NCBI GenBank assembly: GCA_012513365.1
Contig: JAAZCI010000062.1
Span: 1 to 35,274 of the forward strand
Origin: Lysobacteraceae bacterium
GTDB taxonomy: Bacteria > Pseudomonadota > Gammaproteobacteria > Cardiobacteriales > Wohlfahrtiimonadaceae
Length of the DNA: 35,274 bases
Reading direction: 5' to 3'
Positions 1 to 7,693 of the stretch are shown here, piece by piece. Each line of letters starts with the position of its first letter. The stretch's first letter is position 1. Position numbers and translations under genes: made by a program. The notes under the pieces are model-generated. The model was given only the letters and a program-made list of their open reading frames with translations, was not told the DNA's origin and ran no database searches.

Positions 1-177
1 AGCACCATTATTATCGCGATCTCTACTTTCATAAAATTTCCTAAGCCAAATCTCTCGCTCTCTATCTATGGCCCACTGATATCCAGCTGTTTTAAGCCCA
101 TTCCAGCGCATATTAATCTGATCAATATTATATTTTTCCCAATCTTCTTTAGATATTTTTTCATTGATAAAAGCCAT
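1..177 (-). CDS. Hypothetical protein, partial (N-terminal 59 residues)
   Basis: An open frame starts at the ATG at 177 and runs off the left edge of the window, so only 59 residues are visible. The start has a strong ribosome binding site, AAAGGAG, eight bases upstream. The visible protein begins MAFINEKISKEDWEKYNI and is rich in charged and aromatic residues, with no signal peptide or membrane segment, so it is probably cytoplasmic. I do not recognise a named family. It lies downstream of the small membrane protein at 292-825 on the same strand and shares its AT-rich composition, so both may belong to one accessory segment. A role as an immunity or effector-associated protein is possible but is only a guess. 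Confidence 0.6.
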   Translation of the reverse strand, partial: MAFINEKISKEDWEKYNIDQINMRWNGLKTAGYQWAIDREREIWLRKFYESRDRDNNGA

Positions 178-248
178 TACGTTCTCCTTTGATGTAACAC
201 TAGGTTTTAAGTTAATTACTTACTGGAAAAACCTATTAAAACAGTTGT

Positions 249-299
249 CTATCTAAAAAATGCTTTGATGAATGGTTTATTATTTGTATTTTTACTCAT
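249..299 (-). CDS. Possible 16-residue ORF or decayed gene start
   Basis: An ATG at 299 overlaps the end of the upstream membrane-protein gene (stop codon at 292-294). It is preceded by AAGGAG about eight bases away. The frame reads MSKNTNNKPFIKAFFR and then meets TAG at 249-251. The good ribosome binding site and overlapping start suggest translational coupling. The peptide resembles the basic N-terminus of a membrane protein, so this could be the surviving start of a decayed gene. It could also be chance. Confidence 0.25.
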   Translation of the reverse strand: MSKNTNNKPFIKAFFR

Positions 300-825
300 T
301 ACTATCTCTCCTTGATTCTTTATGAATTTTTTCCCCATCTTTACAAAAACCTTCTGCTTCAAACTCTTTTCGAATTTCAATATTGTTACAATTACATACC
401 CTAACACCGTTAAACTCAAGTAATGGGTCTGATATCAATTCTCCATTATGCGTATAACTTGTATAACTAATATCTACGAAAGATAAATCATCAGAAACAA
501 AAGCTTCTAAATATATTTTTAAACATTTTTTAAGATATGTAGCTCTAAGAAGAACATACTTTCCATTCTGCTTATATATTGTTGCAATCCTATTAGGGTT
601 GTAAGTGTTTATATAAGACTCATTATCCATGATGATTACGTTGTAATTCATTAATTCTTTTTCTTCTTCTGTCTTAGGATACCAATCTAAAAATTCCTTA
701 AACTTCTCTTCTGCTTTTGCAATATATTCAGCATCAGAATAAATGATTTTTCTACCGAAATAGTGTTGACCGACAACTAGGAGTAGTATCACTAATATTA
801 AATGCACCCAAAAAAACCGAACCAT
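292..825 (-). CDS. Small membrane-anchored hypothetical protein
   Basis: I place the start at the ATG at 825 (177 residues, beginning MVRFFWVHLILV), because AGGA lies eight bases upstream. The in-frame ATG at 840 has no convincing ribosome binding site. One N-terminal hydrophobic helix (about residues 4-20) would anchor the protein, leaving a soluble domain of about 150 residues probably outside the cytoplasm. The C-terminal part has a cysteine cluster (CNCNN, then GFCKDG) and many charged residues. The gene is visibly more AT-rich than the metabolic genes further right, which suggests acquired DNA. I do not recognise the family. Confidence 0.6.
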   Translation of the reverse strand: MVRFFWVHLILVILLLVVGQHYFGRKIIYSDAEYIAKAEEKFKEFLDWYPKTEEEKELMNYNVIIMDNESYINTYNPNRIATIYKQNGKYVLLRATYLKKCLKIYLEAFVSDDLSFVDISYTSYTHNGELISDPLLEFNGVRVCNCNNIEIRKEFEAEGFCKDGEKIHKESRRDSNE

Positions 826-840
826 ATTTTCTATCCTCAT

Positions 841-1340
841 TATTTGCCATTTCTAAATAAACAGCGTCTCTACTCGTTAATGGGTGCTCGATTATTCAAT
901 TCGTAATCACTTCTATAGCGTTCAGAAAGCAGCGTGTAATAAACAAGTCGGTTCATATATCCTTTCACTTGTTATTTAATATTCCCTAACACAAAGTAAT
1001 AATACCTTACAATAAAATGGATTAGTTAAAATATATCATGACTTATATCTAATTTCCGACATCTAAGAAAATCCCTAAATTAAAAAAATAGGATATTGGG
1101 TATCAGTAACGGAATAATAACGCAAGAGTAACGCCCTATTAGGAGGTATAGGCTTATAGAAATGTTGGCGGAGATGTGCCCGATCTAAAACGCTCTAACG
1201 CTTGAAAAGCTGCCTCTAGTGATGCGTCATAATCAAATTTATTTTAAAAATTTACATTTGATTACGACAAAATTACGACAAATCGACTTATTGATAATTA
1301 TTCTTATTTAATCGACCGCTGAAAAGCTCGTAAAATCAAC
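841..1340. other. AT-rich gene-poor segment next to tRNA-Leu, with repeats
   Basis: I see no convincing full gene here. Near the tRNA end are an abutting direct repeat of ATTACGACAAA (1261-1271 and 1272-1282) and an imperfect inverted copy at 1225-1238. On the minus strand a short open stretch at 1154-1243 reads like the C-terminus of a protein. The segment lies at the 3' side of the tRNA gene, where genomic islands usually insert. No integrase is visible in the window. Confidence 0.5.
1225..1282. repeat. Cluster of direct and inverted ATTACGAC-type repeats
   Basis: ATTACGACAAA occurs twice head to tail with no gap (1261-1271, 1272-1282). The arm CGTCATAATCAAAT (1225-1238) is the reverse complement of ATTTGATTACGACA (1255-1268) at 12 of 14 positions. 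The spacer is 16 bases and very AT-rich. Such clusters can bind an integrase, an excisionase or a repressor. The function here is inferred only from the position beside a tRNA gene. Confidence 0.5.
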
Positions 1341-1425
1341 TGGTACCGATGGAGAGACTCGAACTCTCACGCTGTTAAGGCAGGGGATTTTGAATCCCCC
1401 GTGTCTACCATTCCACCACATCGGC
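1341..1425 (-). tRNA. tRNA-Leu (anticodon CAA)
   Basis: The minus strand folds as a class II tRNA. The acceptor stem GCCGATG pairs with CATCGGT (first pair G-U), followed by A and an encoded CCA end (1341-1343). The D arm reads GTGGAATGGTAGAC. The anticodon stem GGGGA/TCCCC holds the loop TTCAAAA, giving anticodon CAA, which reads UUG. There is a long variable arm, and a T arm GAGAGTTCGAGTCTCTC. The 3' end faces the AT-rich segment at 1-1340, so this is a plausible attachment site for an island. I see no second copy of the tRNA 3' end in the window. Confidence 0.95.
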
Positions 1426-1565
1426 ATTTAAGAAAAGGTAGGATAATTTTAAGCGTTTCACGCTTTTTGTCAATGAAAAATTCTGTGGAATCGGGGATGA
1501 TAAAGTGTTTTATTGATTTTAAAGCATTAAATATTCATTTAAATAGCGTCAAATAAGGATTGGGG

Positions 1566-2423
1566 ATGAGAAAACGATTAAAACGAACGATTGCGATAGT
1601 GGCGACGGTATTAATCCTGAGTAGCACTGGCCTCCTCTACTCGTTCTATAAGACGCTATTAATCCCGAGCTGTGGGAAAAAAGTCACGTATGAAGCGCTT
1701 CTTTATTATGAAAAGGTGGGGGATCAGCTGGAGGCCTGGCTCGATCAAACCGGCGAAACGCTCGCGATTATCGGCCGTAAAGGGCAAGATCTAGAGAAGC
1801 ACGGCATGATCTATTCCCATCTTGCGTTTGTAAAAAAAGAAGCGCACGGCTGGTTTGTCTATCATCTATTAAACGCGTGCCCGACGGATGTTGGCGAACT
1901 TCATCGGGAAAATTTAGCCCATTTTTTTAAAGTTACCAACGCGCCCCACAGCGTATCCATTGTGATTCCAGAGCGGGATATTCAAGCAAAATTGAGCACG
2001 CTTTTAGATAATCCTGACGCGATTGCCCCCTTATTTGAGACCGATTATAGTGCGGTTGCCTCCCCTTTTAATGCCATCACCCAAAATAGTAATGGCTGGA
2101 TTTTAGAGGTGTATGCCAAAGCGCTCGACCCGAATATTACCACACGGCGCGATGCGGCTAACTTTTTACGCACAGCCGATTATCAGCCGATGGCGCTCTA
2201 TAAAGGTGCATTTTATCAATGAGTTTCAAAGACCTTTATTCCCAACATTACCCTTAAAGATCATGATGCCGAGAATCTCAAAGCAGGCCGTATTGAATTT
2301 AATAGCGCGGAATCGGTGATGCAGTTTATCGCCCGAAAGAGCCTCCCAATTTCCCATTGCACAGCGCCATTTGAAGCGGTTCATGCCAATGCGTGCGAGG
2401 TGAAAAATGCCCCTGCTCCGTAA
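1566..2423 (+). pseudogene. DUF2145 family protein interrupted by an in-frame TGA
   Basis: The frame opens at ATG 1566, preceded by AAGGA six bases upstream; the TTG at 1560 is a less likely start. It reads 218 residues to TGA at 2220-2222, then continues in the same frame for 66 codons to TAA at 2421. The visible part has an N-terminal signal or anchor helix (about residues 8-27), then the DUF2145 hallmarks: PSCGKK, IGRKGQDLEKHG, YSHLAFV, and QNSNGWILEV. The part after the TGA (TFIPNITLKDH, then FNSAESVMQFIA) matches how this family normally ends. A single nonsense change therefore explains the break. Family function is unknown; members are probably exported. The gene converges on aceK, with about 40 bases between them. 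A sequencing error is the main alternative. Confidence 0.8.
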
Positions 2424-2465
2424 TGTATGTAAGCGAGAGGCATCATCTAGCATTGTTAATTCCCA

Positions 2466-4199
2466 TTAATTTGCGTGAGAACTAAAGCGGTGTTTACAGG
2501 CGTAGGGTAGAATGTCGGGGAGCACGTTGGAGTTGACCTTTTCTTGCACACCATTCCAATAATCGCACTCACACAGATCCGCATGCTCTTCCAAAAAGAT
2601 CGCTTTTAATTCCGGATCGCTAATCAAATAGGTGGCAAATTCCTCGGGGAAAATATCATCATCATAGACGGTATACCACGGCTGAGAGGAGTATTGATCC
2701 TCATTATTTTGCGCCTTGGGAATGACGCGAAAACGACATTTACTGAGCGAGACAATCTCATCATAATCGTAGAAAACGACGCGCCCGTGCCGGGTAACCC
2801 CAAAGTTTTTCGTTAAAAGATCCCCCGGAAAAAGCCCTGCGGTAGCGATATCTTTAATGGAGCGCCCATAATCTTTTACAATCCGGCGTTTCTCCTCGGG
2901 ATCCCCGGTTTTAATCTGATCGAGGTAGCTATTTAACGGAATCATACGGCGTTCGATAAAGAGATGTTTAATGATGAGCAGCTCCCCTTCGATCGAAATA
3001 TTACTCTGGCAATATTTTTTAAGCGCCGCTAAACAATCCTCTGAAAAACGCGCAAGCGGAAACGCGACATGGGAAAATTCCCACACGTCCGCCATTCGCC
3101 CAACGCGGTCTGTCCGTTTTACCTTATGATATTTCTCTTGCACCTGTTTCGGCGTGACATCTTTATAGATATATTCCGGATCTTTGATCAATTTATAGAC
3201 ATAGGGATAGGAATCGAGAGTAAAAACAAACATCACAAGCCCCGCAATGCCCGGTGCGACCTCAAATTGGTCCGTCGAGTGGCGCAGATGATAGAGAAAA
3301 TAGCGATAAAATTCATTTTTCCCCTGCTTATGAAAGCCCAAAATCGTGTACCAATCGGCAATGTGTTTGCTTGGAATAATCGTTTTTAAAAAGCGGACAA
3401 TCGCCGAGGGCACGTTAAATTCCGCTTTAAAATAGGCCCGTGAAAAACTGAAAATATTAACAATATCCGCCTCTTCATTTAAAAACGCATCCACATAGAG
3501 TTTTCCCTCGCGATTAAAGAGCGCAATCACAAAGGGATAGCTATGATTGTTGTGCATGATGCGCCCAACGGCGTACGCGGATTTATTGCGGTAGAGAATC
3601 GGCGTTAAAATATGGATCTGAATATAGTTGGAAAGCCCGGAAAAATTCTGCCGATAACGCTCAATGGCGCCGATAATATTATCGCGATCGCGCGCAAGAT
3701 CCTCAAAGGGGAGATTGATGGGAAGCTCGAGAAGAAGCCGCTCGATCTCATCTTCAAGGTGATGATCATCGGGATAATAACTGCGATAATCGGGAATATC
3801 TGATTGGATTAACGCCGTATCAATCGCCGGGTTAAAAAAGATGTAGCTGTTGTTATAATAACGCCGATTAAAGAGCTTACAAAAGACCGAATTATAAAAA
3901 CTCTCGGCAAGCTCTGGCTGAGGATGCTCGTAGAGTTTATGCATATAACAGATCTTCACCGCCTGCCATAAAGGCTCATTGAGCGTCTCCATATCGCACT
4001 CTTCTTGCAAGCGAGAGGTGGCCTCAGAGACCCGCTGATCATAGAGATCAACCTGCTCTTTTGCCGCATCATAAGCCGTTAGAAAATCTGCGGTTTCAAA
4101 GTAATGTGCTGCCCGCCTGTTATAATCGGTGAAAATTGCAAAGTGGCGATTAAACCCTTCTAAAATGAGCGTCGCCAACGCTTCTGCCGTCTCTTCCAT
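2466..4199 (-). CDS. aceK: Isocitrate dehydrogenase kinase/phosphatase
   Basis: AceK reversibly phosphorylates isocitrate dehydrogenase and so sets the split between the TCA cycle and the glyoxylate shunt. The 577-residue length matches the family. Visible motifs are the ATP-binding loop APGIAGLVM (315-323), the lysine in VYKLIKD (about 336), and the catalytic segment FPGDLLTKNFGVTRHGRVV followed by FYDYDE. Its Asp460 and Asp478 align with Asp457 and Asp475 of the E. coli enzyme. It is the last gene of aceBAK, 146 bases after aceA, and a strong hairpin in that gap may lower its expression. The sequence is intact. Confidence 0.97.
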   Translation of the reverse strand: MEETAEALATLILEGFNRHFAIFTDYNRRAAHYFETADFLTAYDAAKEQVDLYDQRVSEATSRLQEECDMETLNEPLWQAVKICYMHKLYEHPQPELAESFYNSVFCKLFNRRYYNNSYIFFNPAIDTALIQSDIPDYRSYYPDDHHLEDEIERLLLELPINLPFEDLARDRDNIIGAIERYRQNFSGLSNYIQIHILTPILYRNKSAYAVGRIMHNNHSYPFVIALFNREGKLYVDAFLNEEADIVNIFSFSRAYFKAEFNVPSAIVRFLKTIIPSKHIADWYTILGFHKQGKNEFYRYFLYHLRHSTDQFEVAPGIAGLVMFVFTLDSYPYVYKLIKDPEYIYKDVTPKQVQEKYHKVKRTDRVGRMADVWEFSHVAFPLARFSEDCLAALKKYCQSNISIEGELLIIKHLFIERRMIPLNSYLDQIKTGDPEEKRRIVKDYGRSIKDIATAGLFPGDLLTKNFGVTRHGRVVFYDYDEIVSLSKCRFRVIPKAQNNEDQYSSQPWYTVYDDDIFPEEFATYLISDPELKAIFLEEHADLCECDYWNGVQEKVNSNVLPDILPYACKHRFSSHAN

Positions 4200-4283
4200 A
4201 TCATCTCTTCCTACATTATTATCATTATTTTTAAAAGAGGAAAAAGATAAGGCTCGGAGGAAGAAAACCCTATCTTTTAAAGG

Positions 4284-4320
4284 GCTCTGCTTGCGGATTA
4301 CGGTGCAAGCGGAGCTTTTT
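4284..4320. terminator. Strong hairpin between aceA and aceK
   Basis: Arms GCTCTGCTTGC (4284-4294) and GCAAGCGGAGC (4305-4315) form an 11-bp stem with one T-G pair and a 10-base loop. On the plus strand it is followed by six T. On the minus strand, the direction of aceBAK, it is followed by CCCTTTAAAAG, a poor terminator tail. It may act as a partial terminator or an RNA-stabilising block that keeps aceK low relative to aceA. It could also stop plus-strand antisense transcription. Confidence 0.65.
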
Positions 4321-4345
4321 TAGTGATTCTAGTTAACAATCAATA

Positions 4346-5662
4346 CTAGAATTGTTCTTCTTCTGTTGATCCTGTGAGAGCGGTTACAGAGGATTCGCCC
4401 CCTTGGATCACTGTGGTCACATCGTCAAAGTATCCCGCGCCCACCTCCTGCTGATGCGCAACGAAGGTATAGCCTTTTTCACTTGCGGCAAACTCAGGTT
4501 CCTGAACTTTTTCAACATAGTGCTTCATGCCTTCCCCACGCGCATAATTGTACGCAAGATCAAACATGTTGTACCACATATTGTGGATTCCCGCCAAGGT
4601 TACAAACTGGTAGACATAGCCCATATTGGCAAGCTCTTGTTGGAAGGTCGCGATGGTTTTATCATCTAAATTACGCTTCCAGTTAAAGGAGGGTGAACAA
4701 TTATAAGCAAGGAGTTTTCCGGGGAATTTCGCGTGGATCGCTTCCGCAAATTTACGCGCTTCATCAAGATCAGGCGTCGCTGTTTCACACCATAAAAGAT
4801 CCGCATAAGGCGCATAAGCAAGGCCGCGAGCAATCGCTTGATCAATCCCAGCGCGAGTGCGATAAAACCCTTCTGCCGTGCGCTCACCTTCAATAAAGGC
4901 ATGATCGTATGGGTCCGCGTCAGAGGTGATTAAATCTGCCGCATTGGCATCCGTTCGCGCTAGTAAAATAGTGGGAACGCCCATCACATCCGCCGCTAAT
5001 CGTGCTGATACCAATTTTTGAATCGCTTCTTGGGTCGGAACTAATACCTTTCCGCCCATGTGCCCACATTTTTTAACCGCTGCGAGCTGATCTTCAAAGT
5101 GAACGCCCGCAGCGCCACTTGCAATCATATTTTTCATCAATTCATGAGCATTTAATACCCCGCCAAAACCTGCTTCCGCATCGGCAATAATGGGGAGGAA
5201 AAAGTCGATCGCTTCCTCTTCTTTCACTTTACCTGCGCAAATGCCCTGCCACTGAATCTCATCGGCACGCTTAAAAGTATTATTGATGCGATTGACCACT
5301 TGGGGAACCGAATCATAGGAATAGAGTGATTGGTCGGGATACATGGTTTCGGAGCTATTGGCATCTGCCGCCACTTGCCAGCCGGAGAGATAGATCGCCT
5401 CGATGCCCGCTTTCGCTTGTTGGAGCGCCTGCCCACCGGTTAATGCCCCAAGTGAGTTAACATAGCCTTTTTTAGATGCGCCATTGACTAACGCCCATAA
5501 ACGCTCGGCTCCGCGGGTTGCTAAGGTATATTCGATCTTTACACTGCCGCGTAGACGCACCACATCTTCTGCGCTATAAGGACGGGTAATATTGGCCCAA
5601 CGGGGATTGTCGCGCCACTCTTGTTCTAATGCTTGAATCTGCTCTTTACGTGTCGTAGTCAT
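4346..5662 (-). CDS. aceA: Isocitrate lyase
   Basis: Isocitrate lyase splits isocitrate into glyoxylate and succinate, the first step of the glyoxylate shunt. The isocitrate lyase signature KKCGH (residues 197-201, catalytic Cys199) is followed by MGGKVLVPT. Other typical blocks are [12 protein letters not shown], the metal-binding region around DAEAGFGG (161-168), and [23 protein letters not shown] in the C-terminal half. I choose ATG 5662 (438 residues, MTTTRKEQ) because AGGAG lies nine bases upstream; the in-frame ATG at 5671 would sit directly against the ribosome binding site. It lies between aceB and aceK. A tandem repeat occupies the gap to aceB. Confidence 0.97.
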   Translation of the reverse strand: MTTTRKEQIQALEQEWRDNPRWANITRPYSAEDVVRLRGSVKIEYTLATRGAERLWALVNGASKKGYVNSLGALTGGQALQQAKAGIEAIYLSGWQVAADANSSETMYPDQSLYSYDSVPQVVNRINNTFKRADEIQWQGICAGKVKEEEAIDFFLPIIADAEAGFGGVLNAHELMKNMIASGAAGVHFEDQLAAVKKCGHMGGKVLVPTQEAIQKLVSARLAADVMGVPTILLARTDANAADLITSDADPYDHAFIEGERTAEGFYRTRAGIDQAIARGLAYAPYADLLWCETATPDLDEARKFAEAIHAKFPGKLLAYNCSPSFNWKRNLDDKTIATFQQELANMGYVYQFVTLAGIHNMWYNMFDLAYNYARGEGMKHYVEKVQEPEFAASEKGYTFVAHQQEVGAGYFDDVTTVIQGGESSVTALTGSTEEEQF

Positions 5663-5727
5663 AATTGCCATCTCCTCTTATTATTGTGTTATCTGGCTTG
5701 GTTTAAGGTGTTACTTATATAGATTTC

Positions 5728-5772
5728 TTATACGAACTTTTTATACGGATTTTTTATACAAACTATTTACGG
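5728..5772. repeat. Tandem 13-bp repeat in the aceB-aceA gap
   Basis: Three abutting 13-base units start at 5728, 5741 and 5754: TTATACGAACTTT, TTATACGGATTTT and TTATACAAACTAT. A degenerate fourth begins TTACGG at 5767. The unit carries GTATAA on the coding strand three times. It lies in the untranslated spacer of the aceBA transcript. It may be a slippage-prone repeat, a protein-binding array, or an mRNA processing site. Confidence 0.6.
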
Positions 5773-5783
5773 ATACATCGTGA

Positions 5784-7346
5784 TTAAATGTACTGATAGG
5801 CCGGAATGGTTAAAAACTCTTCAAATCGATCGGATTCAACAAGCTCTACGAAAATCTCGGCGGCTCTGCGTAGGCTGGTCTCATTATTTGCCTCGGGAAG
5901 AAGCTCATTGACGGTACTTTCTACTAAACCTTTCACTCGCTCAAGTGTGATCGGCTCGCCATCGCTACTGGTTAACCCGGGAACGCGAATCCATTGCCAC
6001 AACTGCGCTCTTGAAATCTCTGCCGTGGCCGCATCTTCCATCAGATTAAAGATCGGAACGGCGCCATTTCCATCGAGCCACGCGACGATATAGCGAATCG
6101 CGACACTGACGTTACCTTCAACCCCTTCGGGCGTAATTGTCCCCTCGGGAATCGTTAATAGATCCGCTTGGGTAACGCTTAAATCGGTGAGCTGTTTATC
6201 GATCTGATTGGGCTCTGGCATATATTCATCAAACACCTCTTCCGCAATCGATACGAGCGCTGGGTGCGCAACCCATGTGCCATCATGCCCATCTTGCACC
6301 TCACGGAGCTTATCAAGGCGGACTTTTTCACTTGCCGCGGCATTGGCTGCCGGGTCATTTTTAACCGGAATTTGCGCCGCCATTCCCCCCATCGCATGGG
6401 CCCCACGTTTGTGACAGGTCTTAATTAACAGTTGCGAATAACTGCGTAAAAAATGGGTGGTCATTGTCACTTGCGAGCGCTCTGGCAATACCTTATCGGG
6501 ATGATTACGGAATCGTTTAATAAAGCTAAAGATATAATCCCAGCGCCCCGCATTCAGCCCAACGATATAGTTGCGCAGCTCATATAAAATCTCTTCCATC
6601 TGGAAGGCCGCCGGGATCGTCTCAATTAAGACCGTACAGCGCAATGTGCCCGGTTTCATGCCGAGATAATCCTCGGTAAATTTAAAAACATCGTTCCAAA
6701 AACGCGCTTCTAAATAGTGCTCAAGCTTCGGAATATAGAGATATACTCCTTTTTTATGCTTGGTGGCACTTTCGTAGTTATTGGCCATAAAGACCGCAAA
6801 ATCAAAGAGGCTTCCACTTATCGGATTATTTTGGTAGAGAACGTGTTTTTCCTCTAAGTGGAGCCCGCGAACTCGCACCATCAGCACCGCAGGATCGTCG
6901 CCGACCTCATAGATACGGCCATCAGGATTATTAAAGGTGAGTGAATTTGTGTAAGCATCATGCAGATTAACTTGCCCTTGAATCACATTATCCCACGAGG
7001 GACTATACGCATCCTCAAGGTCCGCCATGAAGACCTTTGCCCCACTATTGAGCGCATTAATCATCATTTTACGATCGCACGGGCCGGTAATCTCAACGCG
7101 GCGATCTAAGATATCAGCATAGAGCGGTGCAACTTGCCAATCGCTCTCGCGAATGTCTTTCGTTTCTGGGAGAAAATCGAGCGTTCCCCCTTGATCGAGC
7201 AGTGCTTGACGCGCCTCTCGGTCAGCCATCAATTGACGGCGGGTCTCGCCAAAGCGTTTTTCGAGCGCCTCGATTAATGCGTGGGTTAATGGGGATAATA
7301 CTTTTTCGTATCTCGGCTCAATGGTTTCAGTAAATCGTATCGCCAT
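5784..7346 (-). CDS. aceB: Malate synthase A
   Basis: Malate synthase condenses glyoxylate with acetyl-CoA to give malate, the second step of the shunt. The A-type signature is at about residues 258-275 (LRNYIVGLNAGRWDYIFSF), with N-Y where E. coli AceB has D-H. Upstream are VFMADLEDAYSPSWDN (about 105-120) and IETIPAAFQMEEILYELR (about 241-258). Downstream is LIKTCHKRGAHAMGGMAA. The start is ATG 7346 (520 residues), because GAGAGGAAG lies just upstream; an earlier in-frame start at 7367 lacks support. It is the first gene of aceBAK and diverges from a LysR regulator. Confidence 0.97.
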   Translation of the reverse strand: MAIRFTETIEPRYEKVLSPLTHALIEALEKRFGETRRQLMADREARQALLDQGGTLDFLPETKDIRESDWQVAPLYADILDRRVEITGPCDRKMMINALNSGAKVFMADLEDAYSPSWDNVIQGQVNLHDAYTNSLTFNNPDGRIYEVGDDPAVLMVRVRGLHLEEKHVLYQNNPISGSLFDFAVFMANNYESATKHKKGVYLYIPKLEHYLEARFWNDVFKFTEDYLGMKPGTLRCTVLIETIPAAFQMEEILYELRNYIVGLNAGRWDYIFSFIKRFRNHPDKVLPERSQVTMTTHFLRSYSQLLIKTCHKRGAHAMGGMAAQIPVKNDPAANAAASEKVRLDKLREVQDGHDGTWVAHPALVSIAEEVFDEYMPEPNQIDKQLTDLSVTQADLLTIPEGTITPEGVEGNVSVAIRYIVAWLDGNGAVPIFNLMEDAATAEISRAQLWQWIRVPGLTSSDGEPITLERVKGLVESTVNELLPEANNETSLRRAAEIFVELVESDRFEEFLTIPAYQYI

Positions 7347-7464
7347 GATTCTTCCTCTCTTCACCACAAAAACAGCGCCCTGACACTCTGTTTCAATCTC
7401 TTGCCTACTCGCCTAGTTGCCTATCAAGAAGCGTTGTGCTATCTATAGTTTTATCAGCGTCTCT

Positions 7465-7512
7465 CTATTTACATTAATAACTCGTTCTGACTCGGATAAT
7501 AAAAGTAAATAG
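7465..7512. promoter_or_regulatory. Long inverted repeat between aceB and lysR, candidate operator
   Basis: CTATTTAC (7465-7472) is matched perfectly by GTAAATAG (7505-7512). Extending inward, the 16-base arms match at 13 positions, with about 16 bases between them. The element lies in the 347-base divergent spacer, about 120 bases upstream of aceB. That is typical for a dimer or tetramer of a transcription factor. The neighbouring LysR protein is the obvious candidate, but this is inference. Confidence 0.45.
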
Positions 7513-7693
7513 TGGATCGGTTTTCAGCTTTTTTGTTGTTTTTGTTTACTGTGGTTTGTCGTTATTATTCTTATTTGTCTAAGGCTTGACTTCATCCTGC
7601 CCAGATCAAAGCGGAATATCAAACACTTAATGATTCGATTACGGTATTCAAAGCATACTAAAAATTTATAATGCAGTAAGCATGAGGCTTTAC

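Noticed and set aside
1341-1425. Anticodon UAA for the leucine tRNA
   Set aside because: The loop reads TTCAAAA, which puts CAA at the anticodon positions.
2220-2222. Selenocysteine reading of the TGA in the DUF2145 gene
   Set aside because: No selenocysteine insertion hairpin is evident just after the codon, and the family is not known to contain selenocysteine. A nonsense change is simpler.
2226-2453. Minus-strand ORF of 75 codons opposite the DUF2145 tail
   Set aside because: The plus-strand frame there matches the DUF2145 C-terminus, so the minus-strand frame is a shadow.
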